A stretch of 8,290 bases of DNA from Phycisphaerae bacterium (lineage in GTDB: Bacteria; Planctomycetota; Phycisphaerae; UBA1845; Fen-1342): assembly GCA_022842805.1 (NCBI GenBank), contig JALHOX010000201.1, positions 1 to 8,290 on the forward strand. Reading direction: 5' to 3'. The position numbers were made by a program, and so were the translations under genes. The notes beneath the pieces were generated by a model, which did not search any database, was not told the origin of the DNA, and saw only the letters and a list, made by a program, of their open reading frames with translations. Each line of letters begins with the position of its first letter. Position 1 is the stretch's first letter. This document shows positions 1 through 7,100 of this stretch, in pieces.

Positions 1-530
1 TGGTGGGGCTGCTGAATGTGATTCCCGCGGTGGCGGGCGACTGCGTCTATCTGCCGAGCGGCACAATTCACGCGCTGGGGGCGGGCATCCTGGTCGCAGA
101 GGTGCAGACGCCCTCGGATACGACGTATCGAATGTATGACTGGGATCGCGTGGATGGCTCGGGGAAGCCGCGCGAGATGCACCTTGAGCAGGGACTCGCG
201 AACACGAGATTTGACGTGCGCGCGGCCGATCTGCGTCCGCGCCCGGCGCGGGCTGCTGCGGGTTGGTCCGCGGCTTGCGAGCCGCTGGTGCGGTGCGACG
301 CGTTTCAGATGGATCGGATCGAAGTCCGTGGAACCGGCGAAATCACGCCGATCACTCACCGGCCGGAGGCGCTCATCGTCCTCGCCGGCGGCATGCGGAT
401 TCAATTTGCCCCTGGCGCGGAGGTTGAAGTCGCAGCGGGGCGCACCGTCGTGTTGCCCGAGGGGATGTCACCCGTACGCTGCTCGCCGGTCGACGATCTC
501 GCAGTGGCGCTGCGAATCACCGCGCCGTAG
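1..530 (+). CDS. manA: Mannose-6-phosphate isomerase type I, C-terminal part (5' end outside window)
   Basis: Type I phosphomannose isomerase interconverts mannose-6-phosphate and fructose-6-phosphate in the cytosol, feeding mannose use and GDP-mannose synthesis. The window cuts the gene: the reading frame is open from the first bases, so the GTG at 3 is an internal codon. About 175 residues remain, roughly the C-terminal half. Visible signatures are PSGTIHALGAG, whose His (codon 69-71) matches the family's fourth zinc ligand, followed by EVQTPSDTTYRMYDWDR, the conserved active-site strand and Arg. The Gln, His and Glu zinc ligands expected further upstream are not in the window. The last 90 residues form a degenerate second cupin-like half rich in beta-strand sequence (EALIVLAGGMRIQF). 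The stop is TAG at 528-530. The gene converges on the minus-strand gene beginning at 667. Family assignment is confident; the upstream context is unknown. Confidence 0.93.
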   Translation, partial: VGLLNVIPAVAGDCVYLPSGTIHALGAGILVAEVQTPSDTTYRMYDWDRVDGSGKPREMHLEQGLANTRFDVRAADLRPRPARAAAGWSAACEPLVRCDAFQMDRIEVRGTGEITPITHRPEALIVLAGGMRIQFAPGAEVEVAAGRTVVLPEGMSPVRCSPVDDLAVALRITAP

Positions 531-601
531 CGGCCCGCACTATCGGGGGGCACGAATCGGCCGCTCGCAGGCCGACCAGCCATGGCGCGGGGGCGCGCAT
601 G

Positions 602-634
602 AAAAAGGCATGTCGCGGAGGACCGCGGCATGCC
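602..634 (-). terminator. Intrinsic terminator of the VCBS/dockerin-like gene, possibly shared with manA
   Basis: The arms 607-618 and 623-634 pair over 12 positions around the loop AGGA. Eleven are Watson-Crick; the twelfth is a G-U wobble in plus-strand RNA and a C-A mismatch in minus-strand RNA. Read on the minus strand, the stem is followed at once by five T (602-606), the classical intrinsic terminator layout, 32 bp beyond the stop of the gene ending at 667. Read on the plus strand, the same stem lies about 75 bp after the manA stop, but T residues come only later (647-650). Termination in that direction is possible but weaker. Confidence 0.8.
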
Positions 635-666
635 CTACCTCATACGTTTTGAGTCGAATTCGCCAA

Positions 667-2331
667 TCAACCGCCCGTCAGCAATGACACGAATCCGGCG
701 ATGTCGCCGACCGTGACAAAGCCGTCACCGTTGGTGTCGGCGTTTTCGATTTCGCAGCTCGGGAAGTTGATGAGGAAGTCTTCGGGCGTGGTCAGCGCGA
801 TGACGAAGGCCGCGATGTCGCCGACCGTGACAAAGCCGTCGCAGTTCATGTCTCCGACGACGACGCGGTTGTTGTTGTGGAAGAGCGTCGCGAAGTCGGC
901 GATTTCATCGAGCTGGATCATGTCCATGTCGCCGTCGCGGTCGGCGTCGAGGAAGATGGCGCAGGCGGGGTTGGAGGCGGCGGGGAAGTCCTGCACGAAG
1001 GTGAATGCGCCGGCGCCGTTGTTGCGGTAGAGCCGCCAGAGGCCCGCTCCGAAGCTGCTGATGAGCATGTCGAGGTCGCCGTCGCCATCGATGTCGGCGA
1101 GGTCGGTGGCGGGCGTATGGGCTGACGAGCTGTAGGTCACGCGATTTTGCAGGGTGCCATCGCCGTTGCCCAGCAGGATGCTGGCGTTGCCGGCGCCGCT
1201 GTTGGCGGAGTTGACGTCAATGTTGCCGTCGCCGTTGACGTCGCCGCAGACGATGACCCAGCACGCGCCGCCGGCATTGCGCAGGCCGGTGCCGGTGTAG
1301 CTGGCGCCGCCGTTGCCGCGGAGGACCTGGATCGTCTGGCCCGCCTCATGACCGACGACGAGGTCCATGATGCCGTCGTTGTTCATGTCGGCGGCACAGA
1401 GACCATATTCGCCGTTGGAGCCGCCCTCGATCAGCGTCGGCGCGCTGAAGCCGCCGCTGCCGTTGTTGAGCATGAGGAAGATCTTGTTATCTCCGGGCAC
1501 GGAGCAGGCGAGGTCGTAGTCGCCGTCGCCGTCCGCGTCATAGGAGACGATGCCGCGGGCGCTGCCGGCGGAGATATCGACGCGATTGCCGAAGATGCCT
1601 GCGCCATTGCCGAAGGCGATGCTGATGTCGCCGCCGAAGTTGCCGGTGGCGATGTCGAGCAGGCCGTCGTTGTTGAAGTCGCTGGCGACATTGGGGCTGG
1701 GCACAGGGCCCATGGGCGAGATGCGGCCCTGCAGCGGCTCGAACAAACCGGAGCCGTCGGCACGGTTTTCATAGAAGCGCAGGTCGTTGGAGTTTTCGCA
1801 GACGAGGGTGACATCGACCCAGCCGTCGTTGTTGGCGTCGGCCGCCTGTCCGCCATAGATGCGGTTGAATTCGCCGGGCTGGTCGACGGACCACTCCTGG
1901 ACCTCGGTGAAAGTGCCGAGGCTGGGCTTTACGTGGGTCATGAACTGGTACTGATAGCCGGCGCTGCGCAGCGTGCCGGTGGCGTCGGCCGCGGCGATCG
2001 AGCGGGCGAGCGTGACGCTGATGACGTCGCCCCAGAAGAGCCTGCGCGAGGGCGTGAAGGTGACGGTGGCGTTGCCGTTGCTGAAGCTGAAGGAGCCGGC
2101 GACGGGGCCGGTCTCCATTCCGAAGACGCGGAAGGTGTTGTTGTTGATCGAGGCCGGATTGACGGCTCGATCGAAGGTGATCGAGATGGCGGTGTTGATC
2201 AGCGCGCTGCCGGTGTGGCGTTGCGGGCTGAGGCCGGTGACCTGAAGATCGACGGCGAGAGCGGCGGCCGAGCCGGCGAGAGCGAAACCGGAACCAAGGG
2301 CGAAGCGCGTGAACGACTGCGTTCGAGACAT
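667..2331 (-). CDS. Secreted Ig-like + VCBS/FG-GAP beta-propeller protein with C-terminal dockerin-like paired EF-hand
   Basis: A predicted 554-residue exported protein of unknown substrate. I chose the ATG at 2329-2331 because GGAGG lies 6 nt before it and a signal peptide starts there; the frame stays open 17 codons upstream (to 2382) but without such support. Residues 1-26 are a Sec signal peptide (basic start, hydrophobic core, ALA before V27). Residues 27-132 resemble an SbsA/Big_5 Ig-like domain (ITFDRAVNP, VTFTP, GYQYQF). About 140-490 hold seven VCBS/FG-GAP units with calcium loops such as DANNDGWVD (165), DADGDGDYD (265) and DIDGDGDLD (413), spaced 47-53 residues apart, as expected for a seven-bladed propeller. 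Residues 494-554 are a dockerin-like pair of EF loops (DMNCDGFVTVGD at 494, DTNGDGFVTVGD at 532) with Cys at 497 and 526. Such proteins are usually surface or extracellular; binding or adhesion is inferred only. The gene appears monocistronic. Confidence 0.88.
   Translation of the reverse strand: MSRTQSFTRFALGSGFALAGSAAALAVDLQVTGLSPQRHTGSALINTAISITFDRAVNPASINNNTFRVFGMETGPVAGSFSFSNGNATVTFTPSRRLFWGDVISVTLARSIAAADATGTLRSAGYQYQFMTHVKPSLGTFTEVQEWSVDQPGEFNRIYGGQAADANNDGWVDVTLVCENSNDLRFYENRADGSGLFEPLQGRISPMGPVPSPNVASDFNNDGLLDIATGNFGGDISIAFGNGAGIFGNRVDISAGSARGIVSYDADGDGDYDLACSVPGDNKIFLMLNNGSGGFSAPTLIEGGSNGEYGLCAADMNNDGIMDLVVGHEAGQTIQVLRGNGGASYTGTGLRNAGGACWVIVCGDVNGDGNIDVNSANSGAGNASILLGNGDGTLQNRVTYSSSAHTPATDLADIDGDGDLDMLISSFGAGLWRLYRNNGAGAFTFVQDFPAASNPACAIFLDADRDGDMDMIQLDEIADFATLFHNNNRVVVGDMNCDGFVTVGDIAAFVIALTTPEDFLINFPSCEIENADTNGDGFVTVGDIAGFVSLLTGG
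698..840 (-). repeat. Exact 29-bp direct repeat encoding the two EF-hand loops
   Basis: Positions 698-726 and 812-840 are identical over 29 bp, 114 bp (38 codons) apart. They encode the DGFVTVGDIA portion of the two calcium loops of the dockerin-like tail. The identity includes third codon positions and stops sharply on both sides. That suggests recent duplication or gene conversion rather than only protein-level constraint. Confidence 0.85.
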
Positions 2332-2337
2332 CGGAAA

Positions 2338-2342
2338 CCTCC
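2338..2342 (-). promoter_or_regulatory. Ribosome binding site that sets the start at 2331
   Basis: The minus strand reads GGAGG, then TTTCCG, then ATG: a full anti-Shine-Dalgarno match at 6-nt spacing. This decides in favour of the second in-frame Met over the longer frame starting at 2382. Confidence 0.8.
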
Positions 2343-2464
2343 AACGAAAGACGGAACACGGGATCGGAGGAGCGGTTCGCATCGGTATTCGGAAGGGGCG
2401 CTGAATCCCCGCCCGCGCGACGCCGCGAACGGTCCGGTCAGAACGGCCGATGGGAATCGATCGC

Positions 2465-2505
2465 GTCGACCGCCCAGCACGGTCGACTTACGGGCATTCA
2501 TGATA
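2465..2505 (-). promoter_or_regulatory. Possible promoter -10 box with adjacent inverted repeat
   Basis: On the minus strand, TATCAT (2500-2505) matches the sigma-70 -10 consensus at 5 of 6 positions, but no good -35 box is seen 16-18 bp upstream. A perfect 7-bp inverted repeat, GTCGACC/GGTCGAC with a 9-nt spacer (2465-2487), would begin a few bases after the predicted start site. It could be an operator or a 5' hairpin of a leader of about 160 nt. Both assignments are tentative. Confidence 0.3.
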
Positions 2506-2652
2506 CCCAGAGTTTTGACCGCGAAGGGCGCAGTGGCTTCTGAAAGGAATGATTGTGTGCCGGTGGGGCGGCTGAGGGCTTCTGCCGAGGCTGGGGCGGA
2601 GCGAACAAGCCGGCGACCGACAGCAGGACCGGATAATTAACGCATGACGCGT

Positions 2653-3282
2653 TTATCTGGGCGTCGTTTTTCGCGGCTTTCGGGGGCCTTCTGCCCGGTC
2701 TTCGGGATGGTTGGCTTTGCGATTTTCGGCGGCGAGGCGGACCGTTTCGGCGATGCGTCGCTCGCGGGTCGTCTGCTGTTTGGCGCTGAGCACCCACCAG
2801 ATGATTCCCTTGCGGACGCCGGGGCTGAAGGCGTCGAAGTGGCGCTTGGCGAGCGGATTGGCCCGCAGCGCCGCCGCGAGGTCGCGCGGCATTTTCGCGG
2901 TTTCGCGTGCGTCGAGCCTGGACCACGAACCATCTTTCTTGGCGCTCTCGATCTTCTCCATTCCGGGCGGCTCGATGAGCCCCTCCGCCAGAAGCCGCTC
3001 GATCCGCTGTTTGTTCAGCTTTGACCATTCGCTGCCGGGTCGGCGCGGCGTGAAGAGCAGCATGGTGCGCATTTCGTCGAGTCGGCGGGGCAGGCTGTCG
3101 ATCCAGCCATAGCAGAGGGCCTCTTCGACCAGCGCGTCGTAGCCGACGTAGGGACCGCCACTGTTTTTTTTGTAGCTGACGACCCAAACGCCTTCGGGTC
3201 GCGTGTGCTGTGCGGCGAGCCAGCGTCGCCACTCGGCGCGGCTGCTGATCTCAACGCGTTCGAGGCGATCGATCGTTCGCAT
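2653..3282 (-). CDS. YdeI/OmpD-associated (OmdA) family protein
   Basis: A predicted soluble 209-residue protein of the YdeI/OmpD-associated family. These proteins are often annotated as bacteriocin-protection proteins, but their biochemical role is poorly defined. Family hallmarks are visible in order: an N-terminal SRAEWRRWLAAQH segment, EALCYGWIDS (54-63), FTPRRPGSEWSKLNKQRI (77-94), GSWSRLD (118-124), and the C-terminal FDAFSPGVRKGIIWWVLSAK (149-168) followed by TRERRI. There is no signal peptide or membrane segment. The tail after 187 is short, basic and low-complexity. The start is ATG at 3280-3282. No clear Shine-Dalgarno precedes it (the minus strand reads CACTGGGCCTC before ATG), so initiation may be weak or from a short leader. 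Codons for K38-K39 form a run of eight A, a potential slippage site. It stands alone, with gaps of 321 and 148 bp to its neighbours. Confidence 0.88.
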   Translation of the reverse strand: MRTIDRLERVEISSRAEWRRWLAAQHTRPEGVWVVSYKKNSGGPYVGYDALVEEALCYGWIDSLPRRLDEMRTMLLFTPRRPGSEWSKLNKQRIERLLAEGLIEPPGMEKIESAKKDGSWSRLDARETAKMPRDLAAALRANPLAKRHFDAFSPGVRKGIIWWVLSAKQQTTRERRIAETVRLAAENRKANHPEDRAEGPRKPRKTTPR

Positions 3283-3349
3283 GAGGCCCAGTGTATTGCG
3301 AGATGCGCGGCTGTGAGATTGCGGCGAAATTTGATGCGGCGGAGCCCGT

Positions 3350-3393
3350 AAAAAGCGAAGGCGGATCTTTGCGGAAACCCGCGACGACCCGCC
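3350..3393 (-). terminator. Probable intrinsic terminator of mscL
   Basis: On the minus strand an 8-bp outer stem (3386-3393 with 3360-3367, one G-T pair) encloses a 3x3 internal loop and an inner GCGG/CCGC stem with a four-base loop. Five T (3350-3354) follow after the spacer TTCGC. It lies about 38 bp after the mscL stop. The gap between stem and T run makes it weaker than the 602-634 terminator. Confidence 0.5.
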
Positions 3394-3430
3394 GACGATG
3401 TGCGGTCAGTTCACTGAAAGTGGGAGCGAA

Positions 3431-3916
3431 CTAGGCGCGCTTCGCGAGCAGGTCGCGAATTTCCCGGAGGTACGCCTCGCTCGGCGGTGGCGGCGGTGGC
3501 GGGGCCGCTTCGGCCTTTTTCTTCAGTTTGTTCATGCCCTTGATGATCATGAACAAGGCGAACGCGACGATGGTGAATTTGATGACCGCGTTGATCAGCA
3601 CTCCATATTTCAGCTCGACGAACTTGACCAACTTCTGCGCTACGGCGGCGACTGGCGCGGTGCCGGCAGGTTGTGATCCGGCGCCGACGATTTCGGCCGC
3701 GCCGGACGCCATGCCGGCCAGATCGGGCACCGGAATCTTGACGCTGAGGTTCGAGAAGTCGACGCCGGCGGTCAGAGCACCGATGGCCGGCATCAGCACG
3801 TCGTCGACCATCGACTTGACGATGTCGCCGAAGGCAGCGCCGATGATGATGCCGACCGCCATGTCGACCACGTTGCCGCGCATTGCGAAGTCGCGAAATT
3901 CACTGAAAAGTCCCAC
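3431..3916 (-). CDS. mscL: Large-conductance mechanosensitive channel MscL
   Basis: MscL is a homopentameric inner-membrane channel that opens under membrane tension and releases solutes during hypo-osmotic shock. This 161-residue protein begins with the conserved FSEFRDFAMRGNVVDMAVG helix. TM1 spans about 15-45 and TM2 about 105-128 (INAVIKFTIVAFALFMIIKG), and the protein ends with the conserved cytoplasmic helix YLREIRDLLAKRA. Compared with E. coli (136 residues), the gate positions L19 and V23 are Met and Ile here, with G22 kept. The periplasmic loop is about 25-30 residues longer, with an Ala/Gly/Pro-rich insert around 66-92. Seven consecutive Pro (139-145) link TM2 to the C-terminal helix. 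The start is GTG (3914-3916), supported by GGAGG 7 nt upstream. It has its own candidate promoter (4059-4087) and terminator (3350-3393), so it is probably monocistronic. Confidence 0.97.
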   Translation of the reverse strand: MGLFSEFRDFAMRGNVVDMAVGIIIGAAFGDIVKSMVDDVLMPAIGALTAGVDFSNLSVKIPVPDLAGMASGAAEIVGAGSQPAGTAPVAAVAQKLVKFVELKYGVLINAVIKFTIVAFALFMIIKGMNKLKKKAEAAPPPPPPPSEAYLREIRDLLAKRA

Positions 3917-3923
3917 AGGACCG

Positions 3924-3928
3924 CCTCC
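3924..3928 (-). promoter_or_regulatory. mscL ribosome binding site before a GTG start
   Basis: The minus strand reads GGAGG, seven bases, then GTG. The site supports the GTG at 3914-3916, which also gives the canonical MscL N-terminus (MGLFSEFRDF). Confidence 0.8.
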
Positions 3929-3943
3929 AGCAGATCAGTTACG

Positions 3944-3977
3944 CGCAGTCCGTAAGCGAACACCGCCTCGGACTGCG
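3944..3977 (-). promoter_or_regulatory. Inverted repeat in the mscL leader
   Basis: CGCAGTCCG (3944-3952) and CGGACTGCG (3969-3977) are a perfect 9-bp inverted repeat with a 16-nt spacer. It ends 27 bp before the GTG and lies downstream of the proposed promoter. It could fold as a leader hairpin or bind a dimeric regulator. There is no T run after it, so it is not an attenuator of the simple intrinsic type. Confidence 0.55.
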
Positions 3978-4058
3978 GGTAGATTGTGTTTCAGATAAGC
4001 ATCGCCGAACAGGCGAAAGCGGGAGTCGTTCGCCAGCGCCGATGGACGAACGGGCGGG

Positions 4059-4087
4059 ATTCTGCCGAGCGGGGTCGGAAGCGTCAA
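4059..4087 (-). promoter_or_regulatory. mscL: Candidate sigma-70-type promoter of mscL
   Basis: On the minus strand TTGACG (4082-4087, 5/6 to consensus) is separated by exactly 17 bp from CAGAAT (4059-4064, 4/6). Transcription would begin near 4052 and give a leader of about 135 nt carrying the inverted repeat at 3944-3977. It sits in the 259-bp gap after the protease stop codon. Consensus matching alone is the support. Confidence 0.5.
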
Positions 4088-4175
4088 GCGGTGGCCGCCG
4101 CGCGGCAACAACGATCAGCGGACTGAAAGACCGTTGCGCGATCGAGACGCGAGGGAGCGCTCGGCGCGGGCCGAT

Positions 4176-7100
4176 CTACGGGTTGGCGGGCTCAAAGGAG
4201 TTGATCGCGACCGAAAAGTCGAGCGTGTCGAGCGTGATATCGCCGACGATGCGGATGGGCGTGGGAAGGCCGCGGGTCGGATAGGCGCCGCAATAGTCGA
4301 GCGCTTCGCACAGGGCGCCGTCGGCGTCGAGGTCGGAGCCGGCGACGATGTAGTAGCTGCCGGCGGGGACGTCGGCAAAGTTGTAGCGGTCGCTGCCGCG
4401 CGGGTTTACGACAACGCTGCGCACGACTTCGTCGGTGCGAGTGTCGACCAGTCGCACGGTCAGGTTCACGTCGGGCGGCGTGGGGGCGATCACCGGGGCG
4501 ACGGACATCGAGACCTGGACGAAGAGCGTGCCGCCGTTGGTTCGAACCTCGACCGTTCCGGTGTAGTCGCCGATGGGCAGGCCGCTGCGATTCACGCTGA
4601 TGGTGACGCGGGCGAAATCGCGTGAGGCGTCGGCCGATGGCTCGGCCTGGGCGCTGAGCCAGTTGAAGAGGTCGTTGGTGCGAGCGACGAGCCCGGTCAG
4701 GCGCAGGCGGCCGTCGCCGAGGTTACTGACGGTGACGGAGTCGGTATTCACGGCGGCGCCGAAGTTGAGCGAGCCGCGCGAGAGGCCGAGGATGGGGGTC
4801 GGCTCGGCGCCGCTATTCGTGTTGGTGTTCTGATTGCTATTTGCGTTTGCGTTGCTGTTTGCGTTGGCGCTGCCGTTCTCGTTGGTATTGGTGTTCGTAT
4901 TGCCGTTTCCGCCGTCGAGCCCGAGCGCGCGCTCAAGGGCGGCGCGGGCGTTGATCAGGCCGTCGCCGTGGAAGTTATCGCGGCCGGCGGGACCGAGATC
5001 GGTCGCCGTCTGGCGCAAGATGATTTCGATTTCGTCGGGGGTCAGCGTGGGGTCGGCCGAAAGCAGCAGGGCGGCGACGCCGGCGGCGTGGGGCGCGGCC
5101 ATGGAGGTGCCTTGCAGGAAGCCGTAGACGAATTGGATCGAGCCGCCCGAGTCATCGGCCCAGGTCGAGAGCACGCCATCGACGAATCCGTCGCGGTTGA
5201 GGTCGACGCTGGTGTTGCCGCCGGGGGCCATGAGGTCGAGCGTGGGGCCGAAATTGGAGTAGGGGGCGCGATTGCGGTTCAGGTCGACGGCGCCGATCGA
5301 GAGCACGTTGCGATAGGCGGCGGGAAAGCTGGAGGCGGAGGAGTTTTCGTTGCCCGACGCCGCGACGACCAGCACGCCCGCGGCACGAACCTGGTCGAAG
5401 GCGTTTTGTTCGGCCTGTGAGGAACCGCTGCCGCCAAGGCTGAGATTGATGATGTCGGCGCGCTGCGCGGGGAGCTGGCCCGATGCGTTGGCGAGGCCGG
5501 CGGCGTAAAGCACGGCGTTGACGATGTCGAAGCTCGTGCCGCCGCCGCGGCCCAGAGCGCGAAGCGGCATGATGCGCACGTCCCAGGCGGTGCCGGCGAC
5601 GCCGCTACCGTTGTTGCTGGCGGTGCAGACGGTGCCGGCGACGTGTGTGCCGTGAAAGCTGCTGGCGGTGCCGAAATAGAGGTCGCCGGGGTCGGAGGGG
5701 TCGGGGTCGCGCCCGTCGCCATCGCGACCCGCACGCGAGTCGCTGACGAAATCGAATCCGGCGATGACGCGACCCGCGAGATCGGGATGGGCGGTGATCC
5801 CGGTGTCAACGACCGCGACGATCACGCTCGATGAGCCGGTGGTGAGATCCCATGCGGCGGGGAGGTTTAGCAGCGGGTAGTGCCATTGTCGCGGATAGAA
5901 GGTGTCATTTGGCTCGCGGTTGATGGCGCGAATCCAGTTGGGCTCGGCCTTGGCCCCCGGCGCGCTGCGCGCCGCGCACTCGCTCAGTGCGAGCGTGCGG
6001 CGGCAGCGATCGCCCTCGGTCCAGTCGCCGGGCAGGGGACTGGCAGCGCGAATCGGCCCGTCGGGGATGCGCTCAAGCTGCTGCATGCCGAGTTCGGCGA
6101 GCGCCAGCATGTTGGACGCTTCGTCGCCGTTCAGGATGAGTTCGCCAGGGACGAACGGGGTGGCGGGAGTGCCGTAGGACGGGGCGGCCTTGTCGCTCTT
6201 CCATGTGAGCTTTTCGGTCTCGATTGCGGCCGGGGGGGCGGGCAAGATCGCGAGCGTCGGGGCGGAGTCGGCGATGAGTGTCAGCTCCCACGGACCGGCG
6301 CCGGCGAAGGCGCGGACATCGATTTCGGTCAGGCTGAAGGGGGCGACGGTGAAGGTGCCGCGCTCGAACTCCGCCTGCGTCGTGTCGAAGCGCGTCATCG
6401 GTTGCGGCGTGGCGCTGCCCTCGCTGGCGTCGGCGATGATCAGGTCAAAATCGGCCGCGGCGGGGAAGCTCAGCCACGCCGTAACCTGCGCGGCGGCGGC
6501 GGCGGAGAAGAGCAGGCGCTCGTCGCGATCGCTGCCGGCGGCGGCCTCGCCGCGGATGGTGATTTGCTCGCCCGGGGTCAGCGAGCCGACATATTGCTGG
6601 CTGCCGACGACGTCGTTGGGCTCGCGTTCGGCAGCGCCATCGACATCGGCGGCGATGATTGTGAGGTGATAATCGGCGTCGCCGCGGAACGACCGAAGAA
6701 CGAGGTCGCAGCCGCCGCTCAGAAAGAAGCTGGCGCGTTCGGGCGCGGTGGTGCCGTCGAATCTGCCGACGAACTGGCCGCTGAGTCGGTCGTAAAGCAG
6801 CAGGTCGAGGTCGGCGTTGGCCGCCCCGATTTCGAACTCGATCGCGGCGTCGATACGCACCATGCGCGGGGTGCGGATGCGGAAGGCGTCATATTCGTCG
6901 CCGGTCGACTCGGCCGCATGTCCGACGACCGTGATGCGCTGTCCGGCGACGATCGACCCCAGATCCTGCGCCTGGTCGATGGCGCTGTTGGGTTCGATCT
7001 CTGAAATTGTGGCGCCGTTGAGTTGAGCCACGCTGACGCGCCCGCTGAGCGTGCCGCGGCCGGGCAATTCGGCGACGGTGACAACGACGGAGTCGCTGGA

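Larger units (their letters stand above)
2332..2652. other. Intergenic region, 321 bp, upstream of the VCBS/dockerin-like gene
   Basis: No credible gene lies here. It holds the Shine-Dalgarno sequence of the gene ending at 667 (GGAGG on the minus strand, 2338-2342), an inverted repeat (2465-2487) and a -10-like box (2500-2505). The stretch just after the YdeI-family stop (TAA, 2653-2655) has only a 5-bp hairpin without a T run, so I call no terminator there. Confidence 0.6.

Noticed and set aside
860..1911. Possible CRISPR-like or tandem DNA array in the propeller gene
   Set aside because: The periodicity of about 147 bp comes from protein repeats with diverged DNA; there are no identical repeats with unique spacers.
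2332..2382. Longer N-terminus of the propeller protein starting at 2382
   Set aside because: It would bury the signal peptide 17 residues inside and would translate through the clear GGAGG ribosome binding site.
1147..2640. A 497-codon open frame on the plus strand opposite the propeller gene
   Set aside because: Its product is a Val/Ala/Gly/Asp-rich string with no known domain. It mirrors the codon pattern of the opposite strand, and the minus-strand frame has a signal peptide, ribosome binding site and recognisable repeats.
2498..3232. A 244-codon minus-strand frame overlapping the YdeI-family gene
   Set aside because: Arg-rich, no domain, and offset from the frame that carries all the family motifs. 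It is relevant only as the frame reached after slippage at the A8 run.
4088..4175. A terminator directly after the protease stop codon
   Set aside because: Only short G+C-rich hairpins are visible and no T run follows on the minus strand, so I cannot support one.
5880..7004. A 374-codon plus-strand open frame inside the protease gene
   Set aside because: Low-complexity Gly/Ala/Asp/Arg product with no family resemblance, lying wholly antisense to PPC and pro-region sequence. It is typical of shadow frames in G+C-rich genes.
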